Source: Paractinoplanes atraurantiacus
Lineage (GTDB): Bacteria; Actinomycetota; Actinomycetes; Mycobacteriales; Micromonosporaceae
Assembly: GCF_900215205.1 (NCBI RefSeq)
Contig: NZ_OBDY01000001.1
Coordinates: 492,786-556,785, forward strand
Direction: 5' to 3'
DNA: 64,000 nt
A model generated the notes under the pieces. It was not told the origin of the DNA and searched no databases. It was given only the letters and a program-made list of their open reading frames with translations. The position numbers and the translations under genes are program-made. Position 1 is the first letter of the stretch, and every line of letters starts with the position of its first letter. This document shows positions 9,618 through 18,243 of the stretch, in pieces.

Positions 9618-12600
9618 GTGTCGGGACGAACCGAGCTGCCGAGTGGGCTGGTGACCTTTGTGTTCACCGATATCGAAGGCTCGACGCGATTGGCCCGGAT
9701 GCTCGGCGACGACTACGGCGCGGTTCTCAATGATCACCGCACAGTGATGCGCGCTGCTCTGCGTGACTTCGATGGTGTTGAGCTTTTCACTGAGGGTGAC
9801 TCCTTTTTCATCGCTTTCCAAGACGCGGCCGCGGCGGTGGCGGCTTGCGTGGAGGCGCAGCGGCGACTGTCCGCACACGACTGGCTCAGCCCGGAGGTCG
9901 CACCACGGGTGCGGATGGGCATGCACACGGGCTGGGCCCGGCCCACCTGCGGCGAGCGCGGCGGCGAGTACGCCAGCATCGAGGTGCACCGTGCCGCCCG
10001 CGTCTCCGCCGCGGCCCACGGCGGCCAGATCCTCTGCTCCGGCGCCACCGCCCGCGCCGTGAGGCTCACATCCGAAATATCGGTAACGGCCGTCAATAAC
10101 GCGCGAGCACTGGTCGCTGCCTCCAAGGCTCCGGATGTGGGCATCTTCCCCGGAGAAGGTCGAGGGGAAGGCCGGGGGGAGGACCGAGGGGAAGGCCGGG
10201 GGGAAGGTCGAGGAGAGGGCCGGGGGGACGGCCAAGGACAGGACCGGGGAGACGGCCGAGCGGAAAGCCGAGGAGGGGACCGAGGGGAAGGCCGACACAA
10301 GGACCGGGACGGCCGAGGGGAAGACGGACTTGGGGAGGACCCCGGCGTCCGGCGGCTCGGTGAGGATCTGCGCGCGGTGGGGTTGCTTGATCTGGGGGAG
10401 CACCGCCTTCGCGGGTTCGATGACTCGGAGCGGCTCCTCCAGGTCCTCGCGCCCGGTCTGGACAGTGACTTCCCGCCGCCGCGTACTCAGAAAGCTCCCG
10501 CCCACAATCTCCCCGCCGAGCTCAGCCCTTTCGTCGGGCGGCGCGCCGAGGTGGCCGAGGTGGCCGATCTCGTGAAGCGCCACCGCATCGTCACCATCAC
10601 GGGCGGCGGTGGGGCCGGCAAGACCCGGCTGTCGCTTGCCGTGGCCGGGGAGGTGCTCAAGGCGTACCCCCAAGGGGTCTGGACCGTCGATGCCGTCGGC
10701 GCCGCAGAAGGTCTCGCCGGCGTTCTCGGCGTGCGCCGCGAGCCCGGCCGGCCGATTCTCGACTCGCTGCTCGAGCATTGCGCCGAGCGGCGGATGCTTC
10801 TCGTGGTGCAGACCGCTGAGGCCGCGAAGAGCGCACCCCTGATCCGGCGGCTGCTCGCCCGCTGCCCGGGCGTCAGCGTGCTCGTCACCGGGCGGGCACC
10901 GGTCGGTGTGCCCGGCGAAGTCGTGTGGCGGATTCCGCCGATGTCGCCCGCCGACGTGTTCGCGCTGCTCAGCGAGCGGACCGCCGCCGCCCGGGGTGGG
11001 CATGCCGGCTTCGGGGAGGACGGTGTCGATCTCGCTCAGGTGGCGGCCCGGATGGAGGGGTCGCCGCTGATGATCGAGTTGGCGGCGGCTCGGTTGCGGC
11101 TTCTCTCCGCCTCGCAGCTCGCCTCGCGGCTGGATGATCCGCTGGCCGCGCTCGACCCGGTGACCGTGGCCGGGGCCGAGGAGCGGCACGACGGCGACCC
11201 GGTGACCGTGGCCGGGGCCGAGGAGCGGCACGACGGCGACCCGGTGACCGTGACCGGGGCCGAGGAGCGGCACGACGGCGACCCGGCGACCGTGACCGGG
11301 GCCGACGAGCGGCATGACAGCCTTGAGGCCAACCTGGACTGGTCCTATCGGCGGCTCACCGCCCAGGCCCAGGGGCTGCTCCGGCGCCTGGCCGTCTTCG
11401 CCGACTCCGTTGATCTTCCGATCGTGGAGTGGTGCGGCGTCGAGGCTCTTGGCGCGCTCGGCGAGCTCACCGACAACTCTCTCGTCGACGTCGTTCCCGG
11501 CCCCCGCTACCGGCTCTCCGGGCAGGTCCGCTCTTTCGCCTCGCGCCGGCTTGTGGCCGGCGGCGACGAGCGGGAGGCGCGTGACCGGCACACCGCCTGG
11601 TCGCTGCACATGCTGGACAGTGTCGCCGTGGACACCGACGGGCAGCCCCGGACCGTCAGCCTGACGGCCTTCGCACCCTATGTGGCCGAATGGCAGGCCG
11701 CCCTGCGCTGGGCCGCCACTCACGGCAGTGTGCGGGCCGGGCTGCGGCTGGCCATCGCGCTCGACCCGTGGTGGCGCGAGCACGGCGGCGCCGGCGAGGG
11801 GCGTGACCTGCTCTTCCGGCTCTACCGGCGGCTCGACGGGGCCGACGTCGAGCGCGATGTCGTCGCCGACGCCTATCTCGTGCACGCCGGCCTGGCCGCC
11901 GACAAGGCCGAGCGGACCCGGTTCCTCGAACGAGCTCAGGCTCTGGCCGGGGACGATCCGGCTCTTCTCGTACGGACGATGGCCGGCCACCGGGCCACCC
12001 TGCTCGACGCCGGGCGGTACGACGACGCCGAGCTGCTCTGCCGCGACGTGATCGCGACCGCGGAGCGGCGGGGCGTGGCCGAGGCCGCCATGCCCGCCGT
12101 GATCGCCCTGGCCGAGCTGCTGTGGCGCCGCGACGCGCTCGGCGAGGCGTCCGAGCTGCTCGGCAAGGCCCGCCAGTGGGAGGCCGGCCGGCCCGAGGAC
12201 CGGGGCCGGCGCACCGTCGACTGGCTGCTCGGCATGGTCGCCCTGCGCCGCGGTGACCTGGTCGCCGCCCACGATCACCTGGTGGTCGCGCTGCGCTCCC
12301 GGCTGCGGCACGGGTTCCGGGGCGCCGCGGCCGACGCCGTCGCCGCCATCGCCGTGCGCTGTTCGCTCGGCGGTGATCCCGCGTCGGCCGCCGTGCTGTT
12401 CGGCGGGGCCGAGGCGGCCAAGGGGGCCCGCCGCACCGAGATGTTCGGGCGGTTCTGGTCGGCCCAGCAGTTGTCCCTGCGGTCGGCCCTGGGGGATGCG
12501 GCCTTCGACGCCGCGTACGCCGAAGGGGTCGGTCTGGGTTTCGACCGCATCGTGGCGATGGCCTTGGCCGTCGAACACCCGGACCTGGAGGACGGCGCGA

Positions 12601-12626
12601 CGCGGTTCGCCCAGGTCAGCGCATGA
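9618..12626 (+). CDS. Class III adenylate/guanylate cyclase fused to STAND ATPase and TPR-like region
   Basis: The protein has 1002 residues. Residues about 8-150 are a class III cyclase domain: FTDIEGSTRL (metal Asp18) and FTEGDSFFIAF (metal Asp61). Residues about 179-237 are a Gly/Glu/Arg/Asp repeat tract (GEGR-like). From about 295 comes FVGRRAEVAEV and a P-loop GGGGAGKTRL near 328, an NB-ARC/LuxR-like STAND ATPase. Residues 513-568 hold four 14-residue repeats (DPVTVAGAEERHDG). The C-terminal 400 residues are helical, TPR-like. This is the common actinobacterial cyclase-ATPase signalling plan; there is no C-terminal HTH, so output is probably the cyclic nucleotide. Start GTG 9618 has GGAGG 7 bases upstream; the in-frame ATG at 9579 does not. 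Confidence 0.88.
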   Translation: MSGRTELPSGLVTFVFTDIEGSTRLARMLGDDYGAVLNDHRTVMRAALRDFDGVELFTEGDSFFIAFQDAAAAVAACVEAQRRLSAHDWLSPEVAPRVRMGMHTGWARPTCGERGGEYASIEVHRAARVSAAAHGGQILCSGATARAVRLTSEISVTAVNNARALVAASKAPDVGIFPGEGRGEGRGEDRGEGRGEGRGEGRGDGQGQDRGDGRAESRGGDRGEGRHKDRDGRGEDGLGEDPGVRRLGEDLRAVGLLDLGEHRLRGFDDSERLLQVLAPGLDSDFPPPRTQKAPAHNLPAELSPFVGRRAEVAEVADLVKRHRIVTITGGGGAGKTRLSLAVAGEVLKAYPQGVWTVDAVGAAEGLAGVLGVRREPGRPILDSLLEHCAERRMLLVVQTAEAAKSAPLIRRLLARCPGVSVLVTGRAPVGVPGEVVWRIPPMSPADVFALLSERTAAARGGHAGFGEDGVDLAQVAARMEGSPLMIELAAARLRLLSASQLASRLDDPLAALDPVTVAGAEERHDGDPVTVAGAEERHDGDPVTVTGAEERHDGDPATVTGADERHDSLEANLDWSYRRLTAQAQGLLRRLAVFADSVDLPIVEWCGVEALGALGELTDNSLVDVVPGPRYRLSGQVRSFASRRLVAGGDEREARDRHTAWSLHMLDSVAVDTDGQPRTVSLTAFAPYVAEWQAALRWAATHGSVRAGLRLAIALDPWWREHGGAGEGRDLLFRLYRRLDGADVERDVVADAYLVHAGLAADKAERTRFLERAQALAGDDPALLVRTMAGHRATLLDAGRYDDAELLCRDVIATAERRGVAEAAMPAVIALAELLWRRDALGEASELLGKARQWEAGRPEDRGRRTVDWLLGMVALRRGDLVAAHDHLVVALRSRLRHGFRGAAADAVAAIAVRCSLGGDPASAAVLFGGAEAAKGARRTEMFGRFWSAQQLSLRSALGDAAFDAAYAEGVGLGFDRIVAMALAVEHPDLEDGATRFAQVSA
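10152..10330 (+). repeat. In-frame Gly/Arg/Glu repeat tract inside the cyclase gene
   Basis: Purine-rich repeats of about 12 bases encode GEGR, GEDR and GDGR tetrapeptides and separate the cyclase domain from the ATPase. The high charge suggests a flexible linker. Confidence 0.75.
11154..11321 (+). repeat. Four in-frame 42-bp tandem repeats
   Basis: Units start at 11154, 11196, 11238 and 11280. Each encodes a 14-residue unit like DPVTVAGAEERHDG, with a few Val-to-Thr/Ala and Glu-to-Asp changes. The first two are nearly identical at the DNA level, suggesting recent duplication and likely copy-number variation between strains. Confidence 0.92.
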
Positions 12627-13107
12627 TGCGGGACGCTCGGTCGAGGTCGGCGCCGCGAACCTTGGCCACCGAGCCGAAGACGTGCACGGCCTGGTAGTAG
12701 ATCCACGCCACGCTGTAGCAGGCCGACCGGGCCACCGATCGGTACTCGGCGCAGACCCGCCTCATGTCGGCGTGGAACGTGTCGTCGATCCGGGCCTTGT
12801 TCTGGTCGAACAGACCTTCGTCCTTGTAGTTGCGATAGCCGAAGTCGTGGTGCACGCAGGCGTTGGTGAAGTCGAACCCGAGCGGGCGCTCCGGGCTGGC
12901 CGAGCAGTAGTCGGTGGTCCAGTCGAAGCCGTACGCCGCCCACTTCTCCTTGTCGAGCCGGGCGCTGTTCCAGGCGGCCGTGCTGGCCGCTGTCGGCTGG
13001 GTCCAGGAGTCGAGGACGGAGAGGCGGTCGACGGTGGCCGAGGCGGGCAGCGAGGGGATCAGCACCGCCACCACGAGGGCGAGAACTACCACTATGCGTC
13101 GCGTCAT
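12616..13107 (-). CDS. Secreted prokaryotic phospholipase A2
   Basis: The protein has 163 residues with a Sec signal peptide (MTRRIVVVLALVVAVLIPSLPASA). The mature part has TNACVHHDFGYRNY, the His-Asp active-site helix of the Streptomyces-type secreted PLA2 family, plus four Cys residues that can form two disulphides (C near YCSAS, NACVH, RRVCAEY, ARSACY). It would hydrolyse the sn-2 ester of phospholipids outside the cell. Its 3' end overlaps the end of the converging cyclase gene by 11 bases. Confidence 0.92.
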   Translation of the reverse strand: MTRRIVVVLALVVAVLIPSLPASATVDRLSVLDSWTQPTAASTAAWNSARLDKEKWAAYGFDWTTDYCSASPERPLGFDFTNACVHHDFGYRNYKDEGLFDQNKARIDDTFHADMRRVCAEYRSVARSACYSVAWIYYQAVHVFGSVAKVRGADLDRASRIMR

Positions 13108-13227
13108 GACTCAGACTTTTCGATCGGCGAGCGTGAATACAACGACGCGCCCGCGCATTTTCGGATCCCGCCGAATCGAACGTGGCCGCGTGACGATCGC
13201 TAAGGTGTGTGGCGTGCGGGGAGTCAC

Positions 13228-14241
13228 ATGATCCATTTACCTCGGGTCCGTCAAGGGCCCCTTCGCGCGCTCGGCGTCCGGCTCGCGCTGGCGGTCGCGC
13301 TCGTCGTCTCCACCGTCGTGGTCATCTACGCCGGTCGCAGCGGCTATCGGGACGTCAACGAGGACGGACTGACCCTTCTCGACTGCTTCTACTACGCGGT
13401 CGTGTCGCTCTCGACGACCGGATACGGCGACATCACGCCGGTCACCCCGCACGCCCGGCTGGTCAACATCCTGGTCATCACCCCGGCCCGCGTGCTCTTC
13501 CTGATCATCCTGGTCGGCACCACCCTCGAGGTGCTGACCGATCAATATCGCAACAGCCTGCGGGTCAGCCGGTGGAGGCGGAAGTTGAAGGACCACATCG
13601 TCATCTGCGGGTACGGCACCAAGGGCCGGGCCGCCGTCGCCGCGCTCCTGGAGACCGGCTACGACAAGTCGCGCATCGTCGTGGTCGAGAACCGGCCCGA
13701 CGGTGTGCGCCAGGCCGCCGCGAACGGGCTCGCCACCATCGAGGGCAACGCCACCCGCTCGGCCGTCCTGCTCGAGGCCGACGTCAAGAACTGCAAGGCC
13801 GTCATCATCGCCACCGACAGCGACGAGGCCTCGGTTCTCATCACTTTGACCGTACGGCAGCTGACCGCCGGACAGGTGCGGATCATCGCCGCCGTCCGGG
13901 AGCAGGAGAACTCGGCGCTGCTCAAGCAGAGCGGCGCCCACCACGTGATCGTCTCGTCGGCCACCGCCGGCCGCCTGCTCGGCCTGACCACCACCGCGCC
14001 GCCGCTGATCGACGTGGTCGAAGACCTGCTCACCCCCGGTCAGGGCATGGCGCTGGCCATGCGCAGCGCCGAGCGGGCCGAGGTCGGCCGCAACCCGCGC
14101 GAGCTGCGCACGCTGGTGGTCGCCCTGATCCGCCGCGGCAAGGTGCTGCCGCTCGGTGGTGAGCAGGCGCTGAGCATCGACACCGGCGACATGCTCGTCT
14201 ACATAAGGGACGACGAAGCCAGTGTCGATGTAGCGGTCTAA
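13228..14241 (+). CDS. Potassium channel protein with RCK (TrkA-N) domain
   Basis: With ATG 13228 the protein has 337 residues. Residues about 12-105 hold two membrane segments flanking a pore with the selectivity filter STTGYGD. The cytosolic part starts with DHIVICGYGTKGRAAVAALL, the GxGxxG NAD-binding loop of a TrkA-N/RCK gating domain, followed by a TrkA-C-like region. It resembles MthK-type ligand-gated channels. A GGGGAG sequence lies 4 bases upstream of the chosen ATG; an in-frame GTG at 13207 would add seven residues and cannot be excluded. Confidence 0.92.
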   Translation: MIHLPRVRQGPLRALGVRLALAVALVVSTVVVIYAGRSGYRDVNEDGLTLLDCFYYAVVSLSTTGYGDITPVTPHARLVNILVITPARVLFLIILVGTTLEVLTDQYRNSLRVSRWRRKLKDHIVICGYGTKGRAAVAALLETGYDKSRIVVVENRPDGVRQAAANGLATIEGNATRSAVLLEADVKNCKAVIIATDSDEASVLITLTVRQLTAGQVRIIAAVREQENSALLKQSGAHHVIVSSATAGRLLGLTTTAPPLIDVVEDLLTPGQGMALAMRSAERAEVGRNPRELRTLVVALIRRGKVLPLGGEQALSIDTGDMLVYIRDDEASVDVAV

Positions 14242-14252
14242 CAGATGGCGGT

Positions 14253-15257
14253 CTAGAGGATGGTCCAGGTGTCGGCCGCGTTGAGCAGGTCGTCGAGCAT
14301 CTGATCGGGGGAACCGTCGGCCCGGGCGTCGTTCAGCTGCTTCGCGATCAACTCGTCGTATGTGGGCCGCTGCACGTCGCGGAACACGCCGATCGGCGTC
14401 GTGCCCAGGTCGGATCCGGAGAGGCGGGACAGGGCGAAGGCGTACGCCGGGTCGTCCACCGAGGTGTCGTGGACGATGGCCTCGCCGCCCTCCTGCACCT
14501 TGAGCCCGAAGCCGCCGGCCGGATGGACCACCGAGAACTGGTTGTCGGCCCCGAACGTGACCGGCTGCCCGTGCTCAAGCCGGATCAGGTGGTCGTCCCG
14601 GCTGCTCGCGTCCTTGATCAGCTCGAACGCGCCGTCGTTGAAGATGTTGCAGTTCTGGTAGATCTCGACGAACGCCGAGCCCTGGTGGTCGGCCGCCGCC
14701 CGCAGCACCGACTGGAGGTGCTTGCGGTCGGAGTCGATCGTGCGGGCCACGAACGTCGCCTCGGCGCCCAGGGCCAGCGACAGCGGGTTGAACGGCGAGT
14801 CGGCCGACCCGGCCGGCGTCGACTTGGTGATCTTGCCGAGCTCGGACGTCGGTGAGTACTGGCCCTTGGTCAGCCCGTAGATCCGGTTGTTGAACAGCAG
14901 GATCTTCAGGTTCACGTTCCGGCGCAGCGCGTGGATCAGGTGGTTGCCGCCGATCGAGAGCGCGTCGCCGTCGCCGGTGACCACCCAGACCGACAGGTCG
15001 GGCCGCGACGCCGACAGGCCGGTGGCGATCGCCGGCGCCCGGCCGTGGATCGAGTGCATGCCGTACGTGTTCATGTAGTACGGGAAGCGCGACGAGCAGC
15101 CGATGCCGGAGACGAAGACGATGTTCTCCCGCGGGATGCCGAGCTCGGGCATGAAGCCCTGCACCGCGGCCAGGATCGCGTAGTCACCGCAGCCCGGGCA
15201 CCAGCGGACCTCCTGATCGGACTTGAAGTCCTTGGCCGTGAGCTTCAGATCAACCAT
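14253..15257 (-). CDS. korB: 2-oxoglutarate:ferredoxin oxidoreductase, beta subunit
   Basis: The protein has 334 residues. It binds thiamine diphosphate (GDGDALSIGGNHLIHALRR and LLFNNRIYGLTKGQ) and has four cysteines placed for a [4Fe-4S] cluster: two in WCPGCGDY, one in GIGCSSRFPYY and one in YQNCNIF. With KorA it converts 2-oxoglutarate, CoA and oxidised ferredoxin to succinyl-CoA, CO2 and reduced ferredoxin, an alternative to the dehydrogenase in the TCA cycle. ATG 15257 overlaps the korA stop by 8 bases, so the subunits are translationally coupled. The open frame continues upstream inside korA but that part is a shadow. Confidence 0.95.
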   Translation of the reverse strand: MVDLKLTAKDFKSDQEVRWCPGCGDYAILAAVQGFMPELGIPRENIVFVSGIGCSSRFPYYMNTYGMHSIHGRAPAIATGLSASRPDLSVWVVTGDGDALSIGGNHLIHALRRNVNLKILLFNNRIYGLTKGQYSPTSELGKITKSTPAGSADSPFNPLSLALGAEATFVARTIDSDRKHLQSVLRAAADHQGSAFVEIYQNCNIFNDGAFELIKDASSRDDHLIRLEHGQPVTFGADNQFSVVHPAGGFGLKVQEGGEAIVHDTSVDDPAYAFALSRLSGSDLGTTPIGVFRDVQRPTYDELIAKQLNDARADGSPDQMLDDLLNAADTWTIL

Positions 15258-17103
15258 TCTTGACCACGTCCTCCAGCATGTTCTCCAGCGTCGCGGCCGT
15301 GAACGGCAGGCCGCTGACCTGGTTGAAGGGCAGAACATCGACCAGATAACGCGCTCGGATCACCTGGGCCAGCTGCCCGAGGTTCATCTCCGGGACCACG
15401 ACCTTGTCGTACGCCCTCAGCACCTCACCGAGGTTGGCCGGCAGCGGGGACAGATGCCGCAGGTGCGCCTGGGCGATCGGCAGCCCCCGCTGGCGCAGGG
15501 CACGGCAGGCGGCGCCGATCGGGCCGTACGTCGAACCCCAGCCCAGCACCAGCACACGCGCCGCCTCGTCGGCGTCCTCGACCTCGACGTCGGGCACGTC
15601 GATGGCCTCGATCCGCGCGGCCCGGGTGCGCACCATGAACTCGTGGTTGGCCGGGTCGTACGAGATGTCGCCGGTCTTGTCGGCCTTTTCCAGGCCGCCG
15701 ATGCGGTGCTCCAGGCCCGGCGTTCCCGGGATGGCCCACGGGCGGGCCAGCGTCTCCGGATCGCGCAGGTACGGCAGGAAGCGCCCGTCCTCGCCGTTCG
15801 GGGCCGTCGCGAACTCCACCGACAGGTCGGGCAGCTCGCTCGAGGACGGCAGCAGCCACGGCTCGGAGCCGTTCGCCACGTAGTTGTCGGAGAGCAGGAT
15901 GACCGGCGTGCGGTAGGTCAGCGCGATGCGGGCCGCCTCGATCGCCGCGTGGAAGCAGTCCGACGGTGATTTCGGCGCGATCACCGCGAGCGGCGCCTCG
16001 CCGTGCCGGCCGAACAGGGCCATGTTGAGGTCGGCCTGCTCGGTCTTGGTCGGCATGCCGGTCGACGGGCCGGCCCGCTGCACGTCGACGACGACCAGCG
16101 GCAGCTCCAGCGCGATGGCCAGCGAGATCGTCTCGCCCTTGAGGGCCACACCGGGCCCGCTCGTGGTCGTCACACCCAGGGCGCCGCCGTACGAGGCACC
16201 CAGCGCCGCCCCGATCGCCGCGATCTCGTCCTCGGCCTGCATGGTCGTGATGCCGAACTTCTTGTGTTTCGACAGCTCGTGCAGGATGTCCGAGGCCGGG
16301 GTGATCGGGTAGGCACCCAGGAACAGCGGCAGCTTGGACCGGACGGCCGCGGCCACCAGGCCGAGCGCCAGCGCCTGGTTACCGGTGATGTTGCGGTACG
16401 TCCCCGGGCGCATCTTGGCCGGCTTGACCTCGTAGCGCACCGCGAAGTCCTCGGTGGTCTCGCCGAAGTTCCAGCCGGCCTGGAAGGCCGCCTTGTTGGC
16501 CGCGACCAGCTCGGGGCGCTTGGCGAACTTGCGCTCCAGGAACCGGATCGTCGACTCGAAGGGGCGCGAGTACATCCAGCTGAGCAGGCCGAGCGCGAAC
16601 ATGTTCTTGGCCCGCTCGGCGTCCTTCTTCGAGATGCCGTGGTCGGCCAGCGCGCCCACCGTCATCGAGGTCAGGGCGACCGGATGAACCGCGAACTCAC
16701 CGAGGGAGCCGTCCTCGAGCGGGCTGGTCGCCCACCCGACCTTGGCCAGGCTGCGCTTGGTGAACTCGTCGGTGTTGACGATGATGTCGGCGCCGGCGGG
16801 CAGGTCGGCCAGGTTGGCCTTGAGGGCGGCCGGGTTCATGGCGACCAGCACGTTCGGCGCGTCGCCGGGCGTGAGGATGTCGTAGTCGGCGAAGTGCACC
16901 TGAAAGCTCGACACGCCCGGCAAGGTGCCTGCGGGGGCGCGGATCTCGGCCGGGAAATTGGGCAGCGTCGATATGTCGTTGCCCAGCTGGGCCGTCTCGG
17001 ATGTGAATCGGTCACCGGTCAGCTGCATGCCGTCGCCCGAGTCGCCCGCGAACCGGATGACCACCCGGTCCAACTGTTCGACCCGTTTCGCTCCAGCGGA
17101 CAC
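15250..17103 (-). CDS. korA: 2-oxoglutarate:ferredoxin oxidoreductase, alpha subunit (gamma-alpha fusion)
   Basis: The protein has 617 residues. Residues about 10-190 are the gamma domain (RFAGDSGDGMQLTGDRF) and the remainder is the alpha domain, with LGAYPITPASDILHELS, QAEDEIAAIGAALGASYGG and GPSTGMPTKTEQADL. This fusion is the usual actinobacterial KorA. GTG 17103 is preceded by GGAGG with 8 bases spacing, better than the upstream TTG at 17118. It heads a korA-korB operon transcribed away from the lone nuoA gene; reduced ferredoxin might feed a respiratory module, but no ferredoxin gene is nearby. Confidence 0.95.
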   Translation of the reverse strand: MSAGAKRVEQLDRVVIRFAGDSGDGMQLTGDRFTSETAQLGNDISTLPNFPAEIRAPAGTLPGVSSFQVHFADYDILTPGDAPNVLVAMNPAALKANLADLPAGADIIVNTDEFTKRSLAKVGWATSPLEDGSLGEFAVHPVALTSMTVGALADHGISKKDAERAKNMFALGLLSWMYSRPFESTIRFLERKFAKRPELVAANKAAFQAGWNFGETTEDFAVRYEVKPAKMRPGTYRNITGNQALALGLVAAAVRSKLPLFLGAYPITPASDILHELSKHKKFGITTMQAEDEIAAIGAALGASYGGALGVTTTSGPGVALKGETISLAIALELPLVVVDVQRAGPSTGMPTKTEQADLNMALFGRHGEAPLAVIAPKSPSDCFHAAIEAARIALTYRTPVILLSDNYVANGSEPWLLPSSSELPDLSVEFATAPNGEDGRFLPYLRDPETLARPWAIPGTPGLEHRIGGLEKADKTGDISYDPANHEFMVRTRAARIEAIDVPDVEVEDADEAARVLVLGWGSTYGPIGAACRALRQRGLPIAQAHLRHLSPLPANLGEVLRAYDKVVVPEMNLGQLAQVIRARYLVDVLPFNQVSGLPFTAATLENMLEDVVKNG

Positions 17104-17299
17104 GTTCCCAACCTCCAAAGGTTGCCGGCCGGCCGGGGATGGTCATCTATGAGCCGGCCCGCAGAACTCGTCACTTCCAGACTACGTCGGCGCTCCTTAC
17201 TCACCGGCCGTGAGCCGTTGACCACAGTAGCCAGGTGAGGCTTGCATGAACCAGAAGAGTCCACTATCCGGCGGCCGAGTGCCACTTACGGGGTTCGAC

Positions 17300-17305
17300 T
17301 AGGCT
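17300..17305 (+). promoter_or_regulatory. -10 hexamer TAGGCT upstream of nuoA
   Basis: TAGGCT ends 8 bases before GTG 17314, and no ribosome binding site is present, suggesting a leaderless transcript. Confidence 0.45.
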
Positions 17306-17313
17306 CCGAGGTT

Positions 17314-17691
17314 GTGGACGGGTATCTCGGGTCGTACGCCACGCTCGGGCTGGTGGCCGCCGTCGGCGTGCTGGTCTTCGTGGGAGCGTTCACGGCCAAC
17401 AAGCTGCTGCGCCCGGCCGACCCGGCCCAGCCGCCCGGCAAATACGTCTCGTACGAGAGCGGCATCGACCCGGTCGGCGGCGACTGGGCGCAGGCCCAGA
17501 TCCGGTACTACGTGTACGCGTACCTCTATGTGCTTTTCGCCGTGGAGGCCGTTTTTCTCTTCCCCTGGGCGGTCGTGTTCGACCGGCCGGGCTTCGGCCT
17601 GACCACCGTGACCGAGATGGGCGTGTTCGTGGCGGTGCTGGCCCTGGGCATCCTCTACGCCTGGCGCAAAAAGATCCTCACCTGGACCTGA
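17314..17691 (+). CDS. nuoA: NADH-quinone oxidoreductase subunit A-like protein, stand-alone
   Basis: The 125-residue protein has three membrane segments and the NuoA core YESGIDPVGGDWAQAQIRYY followed by LFAVEAVFLFPWAVVF. NuoA is a proton-pumping membrane subunit of complex I. No other nuo gene adjoins it. Two usually conserved positions differ: YECG is YESG, and the FD(I/V)E motif is FAVE, losing the Asp while keeping the Glu. These changes and the isolation next to korAB suggest a specialised paralogue rather than the main complex I subunit. In Streptomyces, from memory, a second partial nuo cluster also lies near kor genes. Confidence 0.85.
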   Translation: MDGYLGSYATLGLVAAVGVLVFVGAFTANKLLRPADPAQPPGKYVSYESGIDPVGGDWAQAQIRYYVYAYLYVLFAVEAVFLFPWAVVFDRPGFGLTTVTEMGVFVAVLALGILYAWRKKILTWT

Positions 17692-17760
17692 GATCACGCC
17701 CGCGTACCGGTCGGGGTGGCGGGCTCGCCACGCACAGCGCGGCGTGCCAACATCTTGCGC

Positions 17761-18243
17761 ATGGGCCAGCTTTTCCTCTTCATCGTCGTGGCGTTGGTCG
17801 TGGCTGCGATCGTGTTCGGTGTGACCGTGATGATCGGTGGCAACGACAGCGCGCTGACGCCGGTCGAGCCGGACGGCCGGGCCGTGCCGCTGCCCAGCGA
17901 CCGGCCCCTCGGCGAGGAGGACGTGACCCACACCAAGTTCGACACCGCCTGGCGCGGCTATCGGATGGCCCAGGTCGACCAGGCGCTCCAGCGCGCGGCG
18001 TACGACATCGGCTACAAGGGCGAGCTCATCGGCGTGCTCGAGGCCGAGGTCACCGCGCTGCGCGAGGGCCGCGTGGCCGACGCCGACGTGCTGCGCCGCG
18101 CCCGCGAGGCGGCGATAGCACCGGTGACCCCCGCCCCCGTGCCCGCTTCCGAGCCCAAGGCCGAGCCCGCCGCCGAGCCCGGTCCCGCGCCGGTCATCGA
18201 GATCACCACCGTGCCCGCCGACGAGCCGGCGGCCAAGCAGTGA
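17761..18243 (+). CDS. DivIVA-domain membrane protein
   Basis: The protein has 160 residues: one N-terminal membrane segment (LFLFIVVALVVAAIVFGVTV), then a short DivIVA-type motif (TKFDTAWRGYRMAQVDQALQ) and a coiled-coil stretch to about residue 120, ending in a Pro/Ala/Glu-rich tail. DivIVA-type domains bind curved membrane and recruit polar growth proteins. The motif matches the small DivIVA-like proteins next to the 3-methyladenine glycosylase gene in mycobacteria (Rv1209 next to Rv1210, from memory), and the glycosylase gene lies two genes downstream here. Its stop overlaps the next start (GTGA at 18240-18243). Confidence 0.75.
   Translation: MGQLFLFIVVALVVAAIVFGVTVMIGGNDSALTPVEPDGRAVPLPSDRPLGEEDVTHTKFDTAWRGYRMAQVDQALQRAAYDIGYKGELIGVLEAEVTALREGRVADADVLRRAREAAIAPVTPAPVPASEPKAEPAAEPGPAPVIEITTVPADEPAAKQ

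Noticed and set aside
9546..12578. Open frame of about 1010 codons on the minus strand opposite the cyclase gene
   Set aside because: It mirrors the GC-rich third positions of the cyclase gene. It has no ribosome binding site, no recognisable domain, and the plus-strand product has clear catalytic motifs.
16003..17238. Open frame opposite korA
   Set aside because: It is an antisense shadow of a well-conserved enzyme gene, with no start signal.
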